Shown piece by piece: positions 46,223 through 54,642 of a stretch of 64,000 nucleotides of DNA. The stretch covers positions 310,001 to 374,000 of the forward strand of contig CP001622.1 of the NCBI GenBank assembly GCA_000023185.1. The letters are read 5' to 3'. The notes below the pieces were generated by a model. It was not told the origin of the DNA. It did no database searches and saw nothing but the letters and a program-made list of their open reading frames with translations. A program made the position numbers and the translations under genes. Each line of letters begins with the position of its first letter. The first letter of the stretch is position 1. The DNA is from Rhizobium leguminosarum bv. trifolii WSM1325. GTDB lineage: Bacteria; Pseudomonadota; Alphaproteobacteria; Rhizobiales; Rhizobiaceae.

Positions 46223-46957
46223 ATGCAATCCGGTCTTTATGTTTCTCTGTCGTCGCAGATGGCTCTCGAAAAGCGTCTGAACACCATCGCAGACAACATG
46301 GCGAACGTGAACACGACGGGTTTTCGCGCCACCGAGGTGAAGTTCGATGAGATGGTGGCGGCCACTAAGAACAAGCTGAACACCAAGGTGGCCTTCGTTT
46401 CCCAGGGCAACGACTACCTGAACGAGGGAAATGGCGAGTTGCAGCACACCGGCAACATGCTCGATTTCGCCATCAAGGGCGATGCCTGGTTTGCGCTCGA
46501 TACGCCGGCCGGCCGCGTTCTGACGAGGGACGGCCGCTTCACGATCAAGGATACCGGCGAACTCGTCTCGATAAGGGGATATCCGGTTCTTGACGCCGGC
46601 GGCGCGCCGATTCAGCTCAACACGAAGGGTGGCGAGCCGGCCGTCGGTACGGACGGCATCATCTATCAGGCCGACCGCCAGGTTGCTTCGCTCGGCCTGT
46701 TCGAGGCCGATATCAGCAAGGGTTACCTGCGTTACGAAAACAGCGGCATCATGACCACCGACCAGCCGCGCGCCGTCGTCGACCGCTTCAATGTCGGTGT
46801 CGAGCAGGGTTATCTCGAAAACTCCAACGTCAACGCCATGCGCGAGATCACCCAGCTGATCGAAGTCAACCGCGCCTTCGAAAGTGTCTCGTCGCTGATG
46901 CGCGACAGCGAGGATTCCTTCAAGGAAGCCGTCCAGACACTTGGGGGCAGCCGCTAA
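46223..46957 (+). CDS. flgF: Flagellar proximal rod protein FlgF
   Basis: A 244-residue rod protein beginning MQSGLYVSLSSQMALEKRLN with the N-terminal rod motif ADNMANVNTTGFRATEVKFD and the C-terminal coiled region QGYLENSNVNAMREITQLIE. ATG 46223 has GGAG nine bases upstream; the upstream frame to 46166 lacks homology. Its TAA stop is the first part of a B-type repeat. It is first in the plus-strand basal-body region, diverging from motA. Confidence 0.94.
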   Translation: MQSGLYVSLSSQMALEKRLNTIADNMANVNTTGFRATEVKFDEMVAATKNKLNTKVAFVSQGNDYLNEGNGELQHTGNMLDFAIKGDAWFALDTPAGRVLTRDGRFTIKDTGELVSIRGYPVLDAGGAPIQLNTKGGEPAVGTDGIIYQADRQVASLGLFEADISKGYLRYENSGIMTTDQPRAVVDRFNVGVEQGYLENSNVNAMREITQLIEVNRAFESVSSLMRDSEDSFKEAVQTLGGSR

Positions 46958-47060
46958 TGCATGTCGCCCAAAAGTGTCCGGCGGTTTTGGGAGGACGACA
47001 TGCACAACAACAAAGACCAAAAATACGTCGCATGCAGCAAGCTGCACGCGACGTATTTTA
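46955..47060 (+). repeat. B-type palindromic repeat overlapping the flgF stop
   Basis: TAATGCATGTCGCCCAAAAG at the left end, with GCATGTCG/CGACATGC, CCCAAAA/TTTTGGG and a 3' hairpin AAAATACGTCG / CGACGTATTTT. The 3' arm differs from the 42122 copy by three consecutive paired changes (GC to AT, CG to TA, GC to AT). It separates flgF and fliI, ending 17 bases before fliI. Confidence 0.82.
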
Positions 47061-47076
47061 GGGCGAAAGTTAAAGC

Positions 47077-48477
47077 ATGAGCACCACGCTACTGTCCGAA
47101 GACGGCCTTTCCCCGAAGCTGGCGCATCTGGCGGGCCTCGTCGACCGATACGCATCGCCGGAGTTTGCGGTTGCCCATGGCGGTCGCGTGCAGACCATCG
47201 CCGCCGGCCACTACACGGTTCACGGTCTCTCCCGTCACGTTCGTCTCGGCGAGTTCGTGGCCCATAAATCGGCGACCGGCATCCATCTCGGCGAAGTCGT
47301 GCGCGTCGAGCCGGAACTGATCTATGTCTGCCCGATCGAACCCGGCGAGCCGATCGGCATCCACGATACCGTCATCCGCAAGGGCGCCTTCCGCATTGCA
47401 CCGACGGACAGCTGGTGCGGGCGCACCGTCAACTCGCTCTGCGAGCCGATCGACGGGCTGGGCCCGATCGCCGAGGGCCTCGATCGCCGCTCGATCTCCA
47501 ATACCGCGCCGCCCTCGATGACCCGCAAGCGTGTCGAGACCGGCTTCAAGACCGGCGTACGCGCGATCGACATCTTCTCGCCGCTCTGCCTCGGCCAGCG
47601 CCTCGGCATCTTCGCCGGCTCCGGCGTCGGCAAGTCAACGCTTCTTTCCATGCTCGCCCGCGCCGATGCTTTCGACAAGGTTGTCATTGCGCTTGTCGGC
47701 GAACGCGGCCGCGAGGTGCGCGAATTCATCGAGGATACGCTCGGCAGCAATATGAAGAAGGCGATCGCCGTCGTCGCCACCAGCGACGAGAGCCCGATGC
47801 TGCGCAAGATGGCGCCGCTGACGGCGGTCACTATCGCCGAGCATTTCCGCGACAAGGGCGAGAACGTCCTCTTCATCATCGACAGCGTCACGCGTTTCGC
47901 CCATGCGATCCGCGAGGTGGCGACCGCCTCCGGCGAGCCGCCGATCGCGCGCGGTTATCCCGCCTCCGTCTTCACCGAGCTGCCGCGCCTCCTGGAACGC
48001 GCCGGTCCCGGTCCCGAGGGCGCCGGCACCATCACCGCGATCATCTCGATCCTTGTCGACGGCGACAATCACAATGACCCGATCGCCGATTCGACCCGCG
48101 GCATCCTCGACGGACATATCGTCCTGCAGCGCAGTCTCGCCGAAGAAGGGCGTTATCCCCCGATCGATCCGCTCGCCTCGATCTCGCGTCTTGCCCGCAA
48201 GGCCTGGACGCCGGATCAGGAAAAGCTGGTATCGCGGCTGAAGGTGCTGATCCACCGTTTCGAAGAGACGCGCGATCTGCGCATGATCGGCGGTTACCGT
48301 CAGGGTGCTGATCCCGATCTCGACATGGCGATCAAGCAGGTGCCGATCATTTACGACGTCCTGAAGCAGTCTCCGGGCGACCGCGACTCGCTCGACGCTT
48401 TCGCCGATCTCGCCGGTGCGCTCAAGGCTGCAGCCGGCATGGGCAATCAGGGCGCCCCTATTCAGAGGAGAGGCTAG
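47077..48477 (+). CDS. fliI: Flagellar export ATPase FliI
   Basis: A 466-residue F1-beta-like ATPase with Walker A (GIFAGSGVGKSTLLSMLARA), the preceding SPLCLGQRLG, Walker B region (VLFIIDSVTRFAHAIREVAT), and PARGYPASVFTELPRLLERA as in FliI/YscN (here IARGYPASVFTELP). It forms a hexamer at the export gate with FliH and FliJ. Only a B-type repeat and a short gap separate it from flgF. The gene following, at 48480, is not FliJ. Confidence 0.95.
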   Translation: MSTTLLSEDGLSPKLAHLAGLVDRYASPEFAVAHGGRVQTIAAGHYTVHGLSRHVRLGEFVAHKSATGIHLGEVVRVEPELIYVCPIEPGEPIGIHDTVIRKGAFRIAPTDSWCGRTVNSLCEPIDGLGPIAEGLDRRSISNTAPPSMTRKRVETGFKTGVRAIDIFSPLCLGQRLGIFAGSGVGKSTLLSMLARADAFDKVVIALVGERGREVREFIEDTLGSNMKKAIAVVATSDESPMLRKMAPLTAVTIAEHFRDKGENVLFIIDSVTRFAHAIREVATASGEPPIARGYPASVFTELPRLLERAGPGPEGAGTITAIISILVDGDNHNDPIADSTRGILDGHIVLQRSLAEEGRYPPIDPLASISRLARKAWTPDQEKLVSRLKVLIHRFEETRDLRMIGGYRQGADPDLDMAIKQVPIIYDVLKQSPGDRDSLDAFADLAGALKAAAGMGNQGAPIQRRG

Positions 48478-48479
48478 AC

Positions 48480-49022
48480 GTGGCTGATTTCGACGACGAA
48501 CGCATTGCTTCCCTGAAGCAGCGCAGGAAAGCCGCCATCCTGGATCGGTTTCTGACCTTCGCCGGCCTGGCGCTTGCCGGCGCCTCCGCCTTCTTTCCCT
48601 GGTACGTCTTCTTCAACGCGGACAAGTTCGGCATCAATGTCGCCAGCAGCAGCAATTCGCGCGAACTGCCGGACTGGCCGGCCCGCAACGTCTTCAGCGT
48701 CTCGCCGCTTGCCATGGTCAACAAGAACGAAGCGGACAAGAAGGCCCCGCCGATCGATCCGCTGACGACGGCGACGGTCTCCGATCTCGGCAAGGAGCGC
48801 GATGGCCGCGCTATACAGGAGGATCAGCCCTTCCCCGGCAAATCGTCCTTCCGGCTGTTGCATGTTTCCAACGGCCGGGCGCTGATCGAGGATCCCTCCG
48901 GCATGTATGTGGTGCGCATCGGCTCGATCCTGCCCGATGAAAGCCGCCTTGCGACACTCGAGCAGCGCGACGGCAAATGGGTGATCGTCACCTCCAAGGG
49001 CGAGACCTACCAGAACAATTGA
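48480..49022 (+). CDS. Membrane protein of the flagellar operon with PilP/GspC-like tail
   Basis: A 180-residue protein with a cytosolic basic start, one membrane helix (about residues 22-44) and a periplasmic part. The C-terminal residues 124-175 (LLHVSNGRALIEDPSGMYVV, then RIGSILPDESRLATLEQRDG) follow the pattern of the beta-domain of PilP/GspC proteins, which bind secretins. GTG 48480 has GGAGAGG at good spacing, two bases after fliI. It takes the fliJ position but is not coiled-coil. Unnamed genes are found here in other rhizobia. Function unknown. Confidence 0.75.
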   Translation: MADFDDERIASLKQRRKAAILDRFLTFAGLALAGASAFFPWYVFFNADKFGINVASSSNSRELPDWPARNVFSVSPLAMVNKNEADKKAPPIDPLTTATVSDLGKERDGRAIQEDQPFPGKSSFRLLHVSNGRALIEDPSGMYVVRIGSILPDESRLATLEQRDGKWVIVTSKGETYQNN

Positions 49023-49047
49023 ACCTGTCCGCAAACGCGGAAGGCAA

Positions 49048-49086
49048 CAGGGGCTCCGCCGTGACCGGCCGGAGCCCCTGTTTTTT
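49048..49086 (+). terminator. Rho-independent terminator after the fliI operon
   Basis: CAGGGGCTCCG / CGGAGCCCCTG stem with a short loop and a run of seven T. It closes the flgF-fliI-orf unit. Confidence 0.88.
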
Positions 49087-49087
49087 A

Positions 49088-49188
49088 CTGCGTCATTCCT
49101 TAAATCGATTCCGATTTGGGGAAATGACGCAGCAATTCAGAGAGTTACAGCGTCCTGGCGCATCGGCAAGACGCGCGGCGCCGTCATA
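49088..49188 (+). repeat. A-type palindromic repeat
   Basis: CTGCGTCATTCCTTAAATCG...AATGACGCAG pairs as the first hairpin, followed by GTTACAGCG and a diverged second hairpin ending GCGCCGTCA. It directly follows the terminator and precedes the flgB promoter. Confidence 0.75.
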
Positions 49189-49240
49189 GCGGCGGCCTTC
49201 GCCGAAAGCCGCCTCGAAGCCTGAATTCCCGTAAGTCCCA

Positions 49241-49254
49241 CGCAAGATTACCGC
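49241..49254 (+). promoter_or_regulatory. CGCAAG-type motif before flgB
   Basis: CGCAAGATTACCGC lies 35 bases before the flgB start. It matches the words in the motA-flgF and fliF upstream regions. Candidate activator site. Confidence 0.4.
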
Positions 49255-49288
49255 ACTAGGTTCGGGACAGTAAAAACGGAGAGTTCTC

Positions 49289-49681
49289 ATGCAACCGATC
49301 CAACTTTTCGACTTGGCTTCGCGGCAGGCGGAATGGCTGACGATTCGTCAGCAGGTTGTTGCCGGCAACATCGCGAATGCCAATACCCCGAAGTTCCACG
49401 CCAAGGACGTTACGCCCTTTGATGCGGTGCTCGACAATTCCAATATCAACATGGCGCGCACCAATCCGGCGCATCTCAGCGGCAACGATTTCAGCGACAG
49501 CGGCGATATCGACGTCAAGGATGCCGCGCTCGACCAGGAAATCGGTGTCCAGGAATCCGGCAATACGGTCGGTTTGGCCGAGGAGCTCTCCAAGTCGGGC
49601 GATATCAAGCGTCAGTACGATCTGAACACCTCGCTGGTCAGTTCCTTCAACCGCATGATGTTGATGACCGTCAGGAAGTAA
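49289..49681 (+). CDS. flgB: Flagellar proximal rod protein FlgB
   Basis: A 130-residue rod protein with the motif [20 protein letters not shown] near the N-terminus and a C-terminal heptad helix [23 protein letters not shown] ribosome-binding site precedes the ATG. It begins the long operon running through fliP, with gaps of only a few bases. Confidence 0.95.
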   Translation: MQPIQLFDLASRQAEWLTIRQQVVAGNIANANTPKFHAKDVTPFDAVLDNSNINMARTNPAHLSGNDFSDSGDIDVKDAALDQEIGVQESGNTVGLAEELSKSGDIKRQYDLNTSLVSSFNRMMLMTVRK

Positions 49682-49685
49682 AGTT

Positions 49686-50102
49686 ATGGATCCGCTTTCA
49701 GCAGCAATGAAAATCGCCGGTTCCGGGCTCGAGGCGCAGTCGACGCGGCTGCGCATCGTCTCGGAAAACATCGCCAATGCCCGCTCGACGGGTGACACGC
49801 CCGGTGCCGATCCCTATCGCCGCAAGACGATCACCTTCGGCCAGCAGATGGATCGCACCAACGGTGTCGAGACTGTCGGCGTCAAAAAGGTCGGCGTCGA
49901 CGAAGGCGACTTCAGCACTGAATTCGACCCCAGCAATCCGGCTGCGGACCCGAAGGGCGTCGTCAAACTGCCGAACGTCAATATCCTGGTTGAGATGGCC
50001 GACATGCGCGAAGCCAACCGCTCGTATGACGCCAATCTGCAGACCATCAAACAGACCCGCGATCTCATCTCCTCCACGATCGACCTCCTGAAGAGCCAAT
50101 AA
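49686..50102 (+). CDS. flgC: Flagellar proximal rod protein FlgC
   Basis: A 138-residue rod protein with [20 protein letters not shown] and the C-terminal [20 protein letters not shown]. It is the partner of FlgB in the rod. It follows flgB by four bases. Length and motifs are typical. Confidence 0.95.
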   Translation: MDPLSAAMKIAGSGLEAQSTRLRIVSENIANARSTGDTPGADPYRRKTITFGQQMDRTNGVETVGVKKVGVDEGDFSTEFDPSNPAADPKGVVKLPNVNILVEMADMREANRSYDANLQTIKQTRDLISSTIDLLKSQ

Positions 50103-50104
50103 TA

Positions 50105-50446
50105 ATGATCAGCAGCGTCCAGAACGTCAGCAACCTTTCGATGACCCGTGCGCTCGGCGCCGTCGACACCGAAAATTCCACCTCGTCGTCTGCCGCCACC
50201 ATGCCGGGCGCCGCAGGTGCGGCCAACGGCATGAGCTTCGCCTCCGTCATGGGTAACATGGCGAGCGACGCGGTCAGCAGCCTGAAGGGTGCGGAAAGCA
50301 TGTCCTTTGCCGGTATCAAGGGCACGGCGACGACGCGCGAAGTCGTCGATTCCATGCTCCAGGCCGAGCAGACGCTGCAGACCGCGATTGCCATCCGCGA
50401 CAAGGTCGTCTCGGCCTTTCTCGAAGTCACCAAGATGCAGATGTAA
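50105..50446 (+). CDS. fliE: Flagellar MS-ring/rod junction protein FliE
   Basis: A 113-residue protein with a low-complexity Ala/Ser/Thr N-terminus and the conserved helix SMLQAEQTLQTAIAIRDKVV followed by LEVTKMQM. It joins the MS-ring to the rod. The order flgB-flgC-fliE-flgG is standard for rhizobia. Confidence 0.93.
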   Translation: MISSVQNVSNLSMTRALGAVDTENSTSSSAATMPGAAGAANGMSFASVMGNMASDAVSSLKGAESMSFAGIKGTATTREVVDSMLQAEQTLQTAIAIRDKVVSAFLEVTKMQM

Positions 50447-50465
50447 CTGATTTGAGGACGAACAC

Positions 50466-51254
50466 ATGAGAGCGCTCGCCATCGCAGCAACGGGCATGGA
50501 TGCCCAGCAGACCAATCTGGAAGTCATCGCGAACAACATCGCGAACATCAATACGACCGGTTTCAAGCGCGCCCGCGCCGAATTCTCGGATCTTCTCTAC
50601 CAGACCGAACGTGCCAAGGGTGTCGCCAACCGCGCCAACCAGGCCGTCGTTCCGGAAGGTGCCAATATCGGCCTCGGCGTCCAGACCTCAGCGGTCCGCA
50701 ACCTGCATCTCCAGGGCGAACTGACCCAGACCGGCAACGATCTCGACGTGGCGCTGATCGGCAAGGGCTTCTTCCAGATCCAGTCGACCGACGGGACGAC
50801 GCTTTACAGCCGCGCCGGCGCCTTCAACAAGAACGACCAGGGCCAGCTCGTCACCATCGACGGCTACGAGGTCCTTCCCGGCATCACCATTCCGACGGGC
50901 TCGACCGAACTGACGATCAGCCGCTCCGGCCAGGTCACAGCCAAGCTGCCGGGTGCGACGGAGGCAACCGAGCTCGGCCAGTTGACCCTTGCCGACTTCG
51001 TCAACGAGGCGGGTCTCCAGCCGCTCGGCGACAATCTCTTCCAGGAAACGCCGGCCTCCGGCGAAGCCGTCATCGGCAATCCCGACGAGGAAGGTTTCGC
51101 TTACATGAAGCAGGGTTACCTGGAATCTTCGAACGTCGACCCGGTGAAGGAAATCACCGAGCTGATCTCGGCCCAGCGCGCTTATGAAATGAATTCCAAG
51201 GTGATCACCACCGCTGACGAAATGGCCTCCATCGTCAGCAAGAATCTGAAGTAA
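50466..51254 (+). CDS. flgG: Flagellar distal rod protein FlgG
   Basis: A 262-residue rod protein with [20 protein letters not shown] and [20 protein letters not shown] at the N-terminus and [20 protein letters not shown] in the C-terminal region. GAGGA precedes the ATG by eight bases. It is a close relative of FlgF encoded upstream. Confidence 0.95.
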   Translation: MRALAIAATGMDAQQTNLEVIANNIANINTTGFKRARAEFSDLLYQTERAKGVANRANQAVVPEGANIGLGVQTSAVRNLHLQGELTQTGNDLDVALIGKGFFQIQSTDGTTLYSRAGAFNKNDQGQLVTIDGYEVLPGITIPTGSTELTISRSGQVTAKLPGATEATELGQLTLADFVNEAGLQPLGDNLFQETPASGEAVIGNPDEEGFAYMKQGYLESSNVDPVKEITELISAQRAYEMNSKVITTADEMASIVSKNLK

Positions 51255-51270
51255 AGGGAAGGGCCGAAAC

Positions 51271-51753
51271 ATGATGTTTTGCCGGGCAGGACACATCTCA
51301 GGATGGGTGGCAGCAGCCACGATCGCAGTCGCGGGCATTTTCTTGCCCGCGGACGTGGATGCCGGCATGGGTTATGCCGTCGTTCCGACGACGATCATCT
51401 ATCCCGGCGACACATTGTCGTCCAGCCAGCTTCAGGAGGTCGAGGTTACCAACCCCAACCTCGCCGGCGACTATGCCAAATCCATTTCCCAGGTCGAAGG
51501 CATGGTCTCCAAGCGTACGCTGTTGCCGGGCCGGACGATTTCGGTTTCGGGCCTGCGCGAGGCCTATACGGTGACGCGCGGCTCTTCGATCCGTCTGGTT
51601 CTGTCGTTCGGCGCGCTGACGATTTCCGCCGCCGGCACGCCGCTCGAAGACGGCACGACCGGGCAGGTCGTCCGCGCGCGCAATATGGACTCCGGCGTCA
51701 TCGTCAGCGGCACGGTGCTTGCGGACGGCACGGTCCATGTGAGGGCAAAATGA
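51271..51753 (+). CDS. flgA: Flagellar P-ring assembly chaperone FlgA
   Basis: A 160-residue exported protein: signal peptide with hydrophobic helix about residues 11-28 (VAAATIAVAGIFLPADVDAG) and the SAF-like core TTIIYPGDTLSSSQLQEVEV, ISVSGLREAYTVTRGSSIRL. It helps assemble the FlgI P-ring in the periplasm. An AGGGAAGGG ribosome-binding region precedes two ATGs. Its stop overlaps the flgI start. Confidence 0.93.
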   Translation: MMFCRAGHISGWVAAATIAVAGIFLPADVDAGMGYAVVPTTIIYPGDTLSSSQLQEVEVTNPNLAGDYAKSISQVEGMVSKRTLLPGRTISVSGLREAYTVTRGSSIRLVLSFGALTISAAGTPLEDGTTGQVVRARNMDSGVIVSGTVLADGTVHVRAK

Positions 51754-52871
51754 AATTGTTCTTCCGCTTCGTCACCCTTGTCGCGGTTCTCGCCATGAGT
51801 TTGGCTGATGTCGTGCCCGCCTGGGCGCTGACTTCCCGCATCAAGGACATCGCTTCCCTTCAGGCCGGCCGCGACAACCAGCTGATCGGTTATGGCCTCA
51901 TCGTCGGCCTCCAGGGGACCGGCGACGGCTTCCGGTCCTCGCCCTTCACCGAGCAGTCGATGCGCGCGATGCTGCAGAATCTCGGCATCTCGACGCAGGG
52001 CGGCCAGTCCAACGCCAAGAACACGGCGGCCGTGATGGTCACCGCCAACCTGCCACCCTTCGCAAGCCCCGGCAGCCGCATCGACGTGACGGTGAGCTCG
52101 CTCGGCGATGCGACGTCGCTGCGCGGCGGCACGCTCGTCATGACCTCGCTTTCTGGCGCCGACGGCCAAATCTATGCCGTCGCGCAGGGTGCCGCCATCG
52201 TTTCCGGTTTTCAGGCGCAGGGCCAGGCGGCGACCGTGACCGAAGGTGTCACCACCGCCGGCCGCGTGCCCGGCGGCGCGATCATCGAACGTGAACTGCC
52301 GTCCCGCTTCAAGGACTCGGTCAATCTCGTCCTGCAGCTGCGCAACCCCGACTTCTCGACGGCGATCCGCATCGCCGACATCGTCAACGGTTATGCCTCG
52401 GCGCGCTTCGGCGGGCCGGTCGCCGAAGCCAAGGATTCGCAGGAAGTCGTGATCCAGAAGCCGCGCACAGCCGATCTCACCCGGCTGATGGCCGATATTG
52501 AAAATCTCATCGTCGAGACCGACACGCCGGCCAAGGTGGTCATCAACGAACGCACCGGAACGATCGTCATCGGGTCCGACGTCCGCGTCTCGCCGGTCGC
52601 CGTCAGCTACGGCACCTTGACCGTCCAGGTCACCGAGACGCCGCAGATCATCCAGCCCGAACCCTTCTCGCAAGGCCGGACCGCCGTCCAGCCGCAGACC
52701 GATATTGCGGCCGAGCAGACCGGCGGGCGCGTCGCCATCATCGATGGTCCGGATCTCAGGACCCTTGTCGCCGGTCTCAACAATATCGGCGTGAAACCGG
52801 ATGGCATCATCGCCATTCTCCAGGGCATCAAGTCGGCGGGCGCCCTGCAGGCGGAGCTTGTGCTGCAATGA
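51750..52871 (+). CDS. flgI: Flagellar P-ring protein FlgI
   Basis: A 373-residue periplasmic ring protein with signal peptide (MKLFFRFVTLVAVLAMSLAD, cleavage after WA near residue 26) and mature start LTSRIKDIASLQAGRDNQLI, then GYGLIVGLQGTGDG. The C-terminal LVAGLNNIGVKPDGIIAILQ is typical. The true start is ATG 51750 overlapping flgA; a longer same-frame read-through from 51279 is an artefact within flgA. Confidence 0.95.
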   Translation: MKLFFRFVTLVAVLAMSLADVVPAWALTSRIKDIASLQAGRDNQLIGYGLIVGLQGTGDGFRSSPFTEQSMRAMLQNLGISTQGGQSNAKNTAAVMVTANLPPFASPGSRIDVTVSSLGDATSLRGGTLVMTSLSGADGQIYAVAQGAAIVSGFQAQGQAATVTEGVTTAGRVPGGAIIERELPSRFKDSVNLVLQLRNPDFSTAIRIADIVNGYASARFGGPVAEAKDSQEVVIQKPRTADLTRLMADIENLIVETDTPAKVVINERTGTIVIGSDVRVSPVAVSYGTLTVQVTETPQIIQPEPFSQGRTAVQPQTDIAAEQTGGRVAIIDGPDLRTLVAGLNNIGVKPDGIIAILQGIKSAGALQAELVLQ

Positions 52872-53410
52872 TTGATATCATCAACCCTGACATGACGGTT
52901 TTGCAATTGCTGCGCCGGCTGGCGCTGCCCGCCGCAGGCCTCGTCCTTCTGTCGATCCCCAGTGCCTTCGCGCAGGAACATGCGCCGGCCGGCGACATCA
53001 CGTCCCAGGACGAGATCAAGCAGTTCTGCACCAACATCGCCGAGCCCGCCCGCGACCAGCGTTACCTCCTGCAGAAGCAGGAACTGGAAAAGCTTCGCGC
53101 CGACATTGACGCCCGCATGGCGGAAATGGACAAGCGCAAGGCCGAGTACCAGGACTGGCTGAAGCGGCGCGACGATTTCCTGAAGCAGGCGGAGGCCGGC
53201 CTCACCGAAATCTACAGGAAGATGAAGCCGGATGCGGCCGCACTCCAGCTGCAGGACATGAAGATCGAGGTGGCCTCCGCCGTGATCATGCGGCTCGGGC
53301 CGCGTCAGTCGAGCCTCATCCTCAACGAGATGGACCCTGAGAAGGCCGCGGTCATCGCCAGCGTCATCGCCAGTGCGTCCGATCCCAATACGTCGAAGGA
53401 TCCTTCATGA
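52868..53410 (+). CDS. motE: Periplasmic motility chaperone MotE
   Basis: A 180-residue protein with an N-terminal signal sequence (VLQLLRRLALPAAGLVLLSI, probable cleavage after AFA), a central coiled coil (QKQELEKLRADIDARMAEMD) and a MgtE_N-like C-terminal helix bundle (MKIEVASAVIMRLGPRQSSL). In S. meliloti MotE is a dimeric chaperone that folds and stabilises the periplasmic motor protein MotC. It overlaps flgI and flgH by four bases each. Confidence 0.9.
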   Translation: MIDIINPDMTVLQLLRRLALPAAGLVLLSIPSAFAQEHAPAGDITSQDEIKQFCTNIAEPARDQRYLLQKQELEKLRADIDARMAEMDKRKAEYQDWLKRRDDFLKQAEAGLTEIYRKMKPDAAALQLQDMKIEVASAVIMRLGPRQSSLILNEMDPEKAAVIASVIASASDPNTSKDPS

Positions 53411-54123
53411 ATATGCGTTTCCCGGCCGCGATCGCCGCCCTCGCACTCCTTGCAGGTTGCCAGTCTCCGACGGCGGTCAGCGAGATCGGCCGTGCGCCTG
53501 CCATGAGCCCGATCGGCAGCGGCCTTGCCTACGGGCAGACGCCGCAGATGGCGCTTTATCCGAAGCAGCCGCGCGCCGTGGCGCAGGGCTATTCGCTGTG
53601 GAGCGATTCGCAGGCCGCCCTCTTCAAGGATGCGCGCGCGCTGAACGTCGGCGACATCCTGACCGTCGACATCCAGATCAACGACAAGGGCTCCTTCGAC
53701 AACGAGACCAACCGCAGCCGGAAGAATTCGAGCGGCATGAACTGGGACGTCAACGCCCAGATCTTCGGCTGGACGCCCGAGTCCAAGACCGACCTCACCT
53801 ATGGTTCCGACACCAGCACCGACGGCAAGGGCAAGATCGAGCGCACCGACAAGCTCACCCTTCTGGTCGCCGCCGTCGTCACCGGCATTCTCGAAAACGG
53901 AAACCTTGTCATATCAGGCTCGCAGGAAGTCCGCCTGAACCAGGAACTGCGCATCCTGAACGTTGCCGGTATCGTTCGTCCGCAGGACGTCAATGCCGAA
54001 AACCAGATCTCCTACGACAAGATCGCCGAAGCCCGCATCTCCTACGGCGGCCGCGGCCGTCTGATGGAAGTGCAGCAGCCTCCGCGCGGCCAGCAGGCCG
54101 TCGATCTTTTCTCGCCGCTTTGA
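53407..54123 (+). CDS. flgH: Flagellar L-ring lipoprotein FlgH
   Basis: A 238-residue outer-membrane lipoprotein. The lipobox LALLAGC places the lipidated Cys at residue 18. The conserved LNVGDILTVDIQINDKGSFD and LVISGSQEVRLNQELRILNV follow the family. It forms the L-ring around the rod. Overlaps motE; fliL follows after 12 bases. Confidence 0.95.
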   Translation: MNMRFPAAIAALALLAGCQSPTAVSEIGRAPAMSPIGSGLAYGQTPQMALYPKQPRAVAQGYSLWSDSQAALFKDARALNVGDILTVDIQINDKGSFDNETNRSRKNSSGMNWDVNAQIFGWTPESKTDLTYGSDTSTDGKGKIERTDKLTLLVAAVVTGILENGNLVISGSQEVRLNQELRILNVAGIVRPQDVNAENQISYDKIAEARISYGGRGRLMEVQQPPRGQQAVDLFSPL

Positions 54124-54135
54124 GGCTGAACGACG

Positions 54136-54642
54136 ATGGCAGAGCCAGACGCAAGCGCAGGTCAATCGCAGAAGAAATCCGGCGCGCTGATGACGATCAT
54201 CGGCATCGCCGTCCTGACCCTGCTCGGCGCCGGCGGCGGCTGGGCGGTCGGCACGATCGTCGCGCCCAACATCAAGGGCGCCAAGGAGGTCGAGCAGGCC
54301 AAGGATGCTGAGGCCAAGAAGAAGGCCGAGGAAGGCCTGGCGCGCATCTCGACCGAGGCCAACAACGTCGTCCAGCTCGAGCCGATCACCTCGAACCTCG
54401 CCTACCCCTCAGAAAACTGGGTGCGACTCGAAGTCGCGCTGCTGTTCAACGGGCCGCCGGATGTCAAGGTTTCCGAGGATATTCACCAGGATATCCTCGC
54501 CTATATCAGGACCGTTTCCCTCCAGCAGATCGAGGGGCCGCGCGGCTTTCAATATCTCAAGGATGACATACAGGAACGTGTTGACCTTCGCTCGCAAGGG
54601 CGGGTATCGAAGGTCATGTTCAGGACATTTGTCATCGAATGA
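54136..54642 (+). CDS. fliL: Flagellar basal-body/stator-associated protein FliL
   Basis: A 168-residue inner-membrane protein with one helix (about residues 16-38, ALMTIIGIAVLTLLGAGGGW), an Ala/Lys/Glu coiled linker and a periplasmic domain ending LRSQGRVSKVMFRTFVIE. FliL rings surround the stator and support torque. It overlaps fliP by four bases. Confidence 0.93.
   Translation: MAEPDASAGQSQKKSGALMTIIGIAVLTLLGAGGGWAVGTIVAPNIKGAKEVEQAKDAEAKKKAEEGLARISTEANNVVQLEPITSNLAYPSENWVRLEVALLFNGPPDVKVSEDIHQDILAYIRTVSLQQIEGPRGFQYLKDDIQERVDLRSQGRVSKVMFRTFVIE

Noticed and set aside
51279..51749. Extended N-terminus of FlgI across flgA
   Set aside because: The extension is an out-of-frame reading of flgA with no FlgI similarity; the signal peptide begins at ATG 51750.
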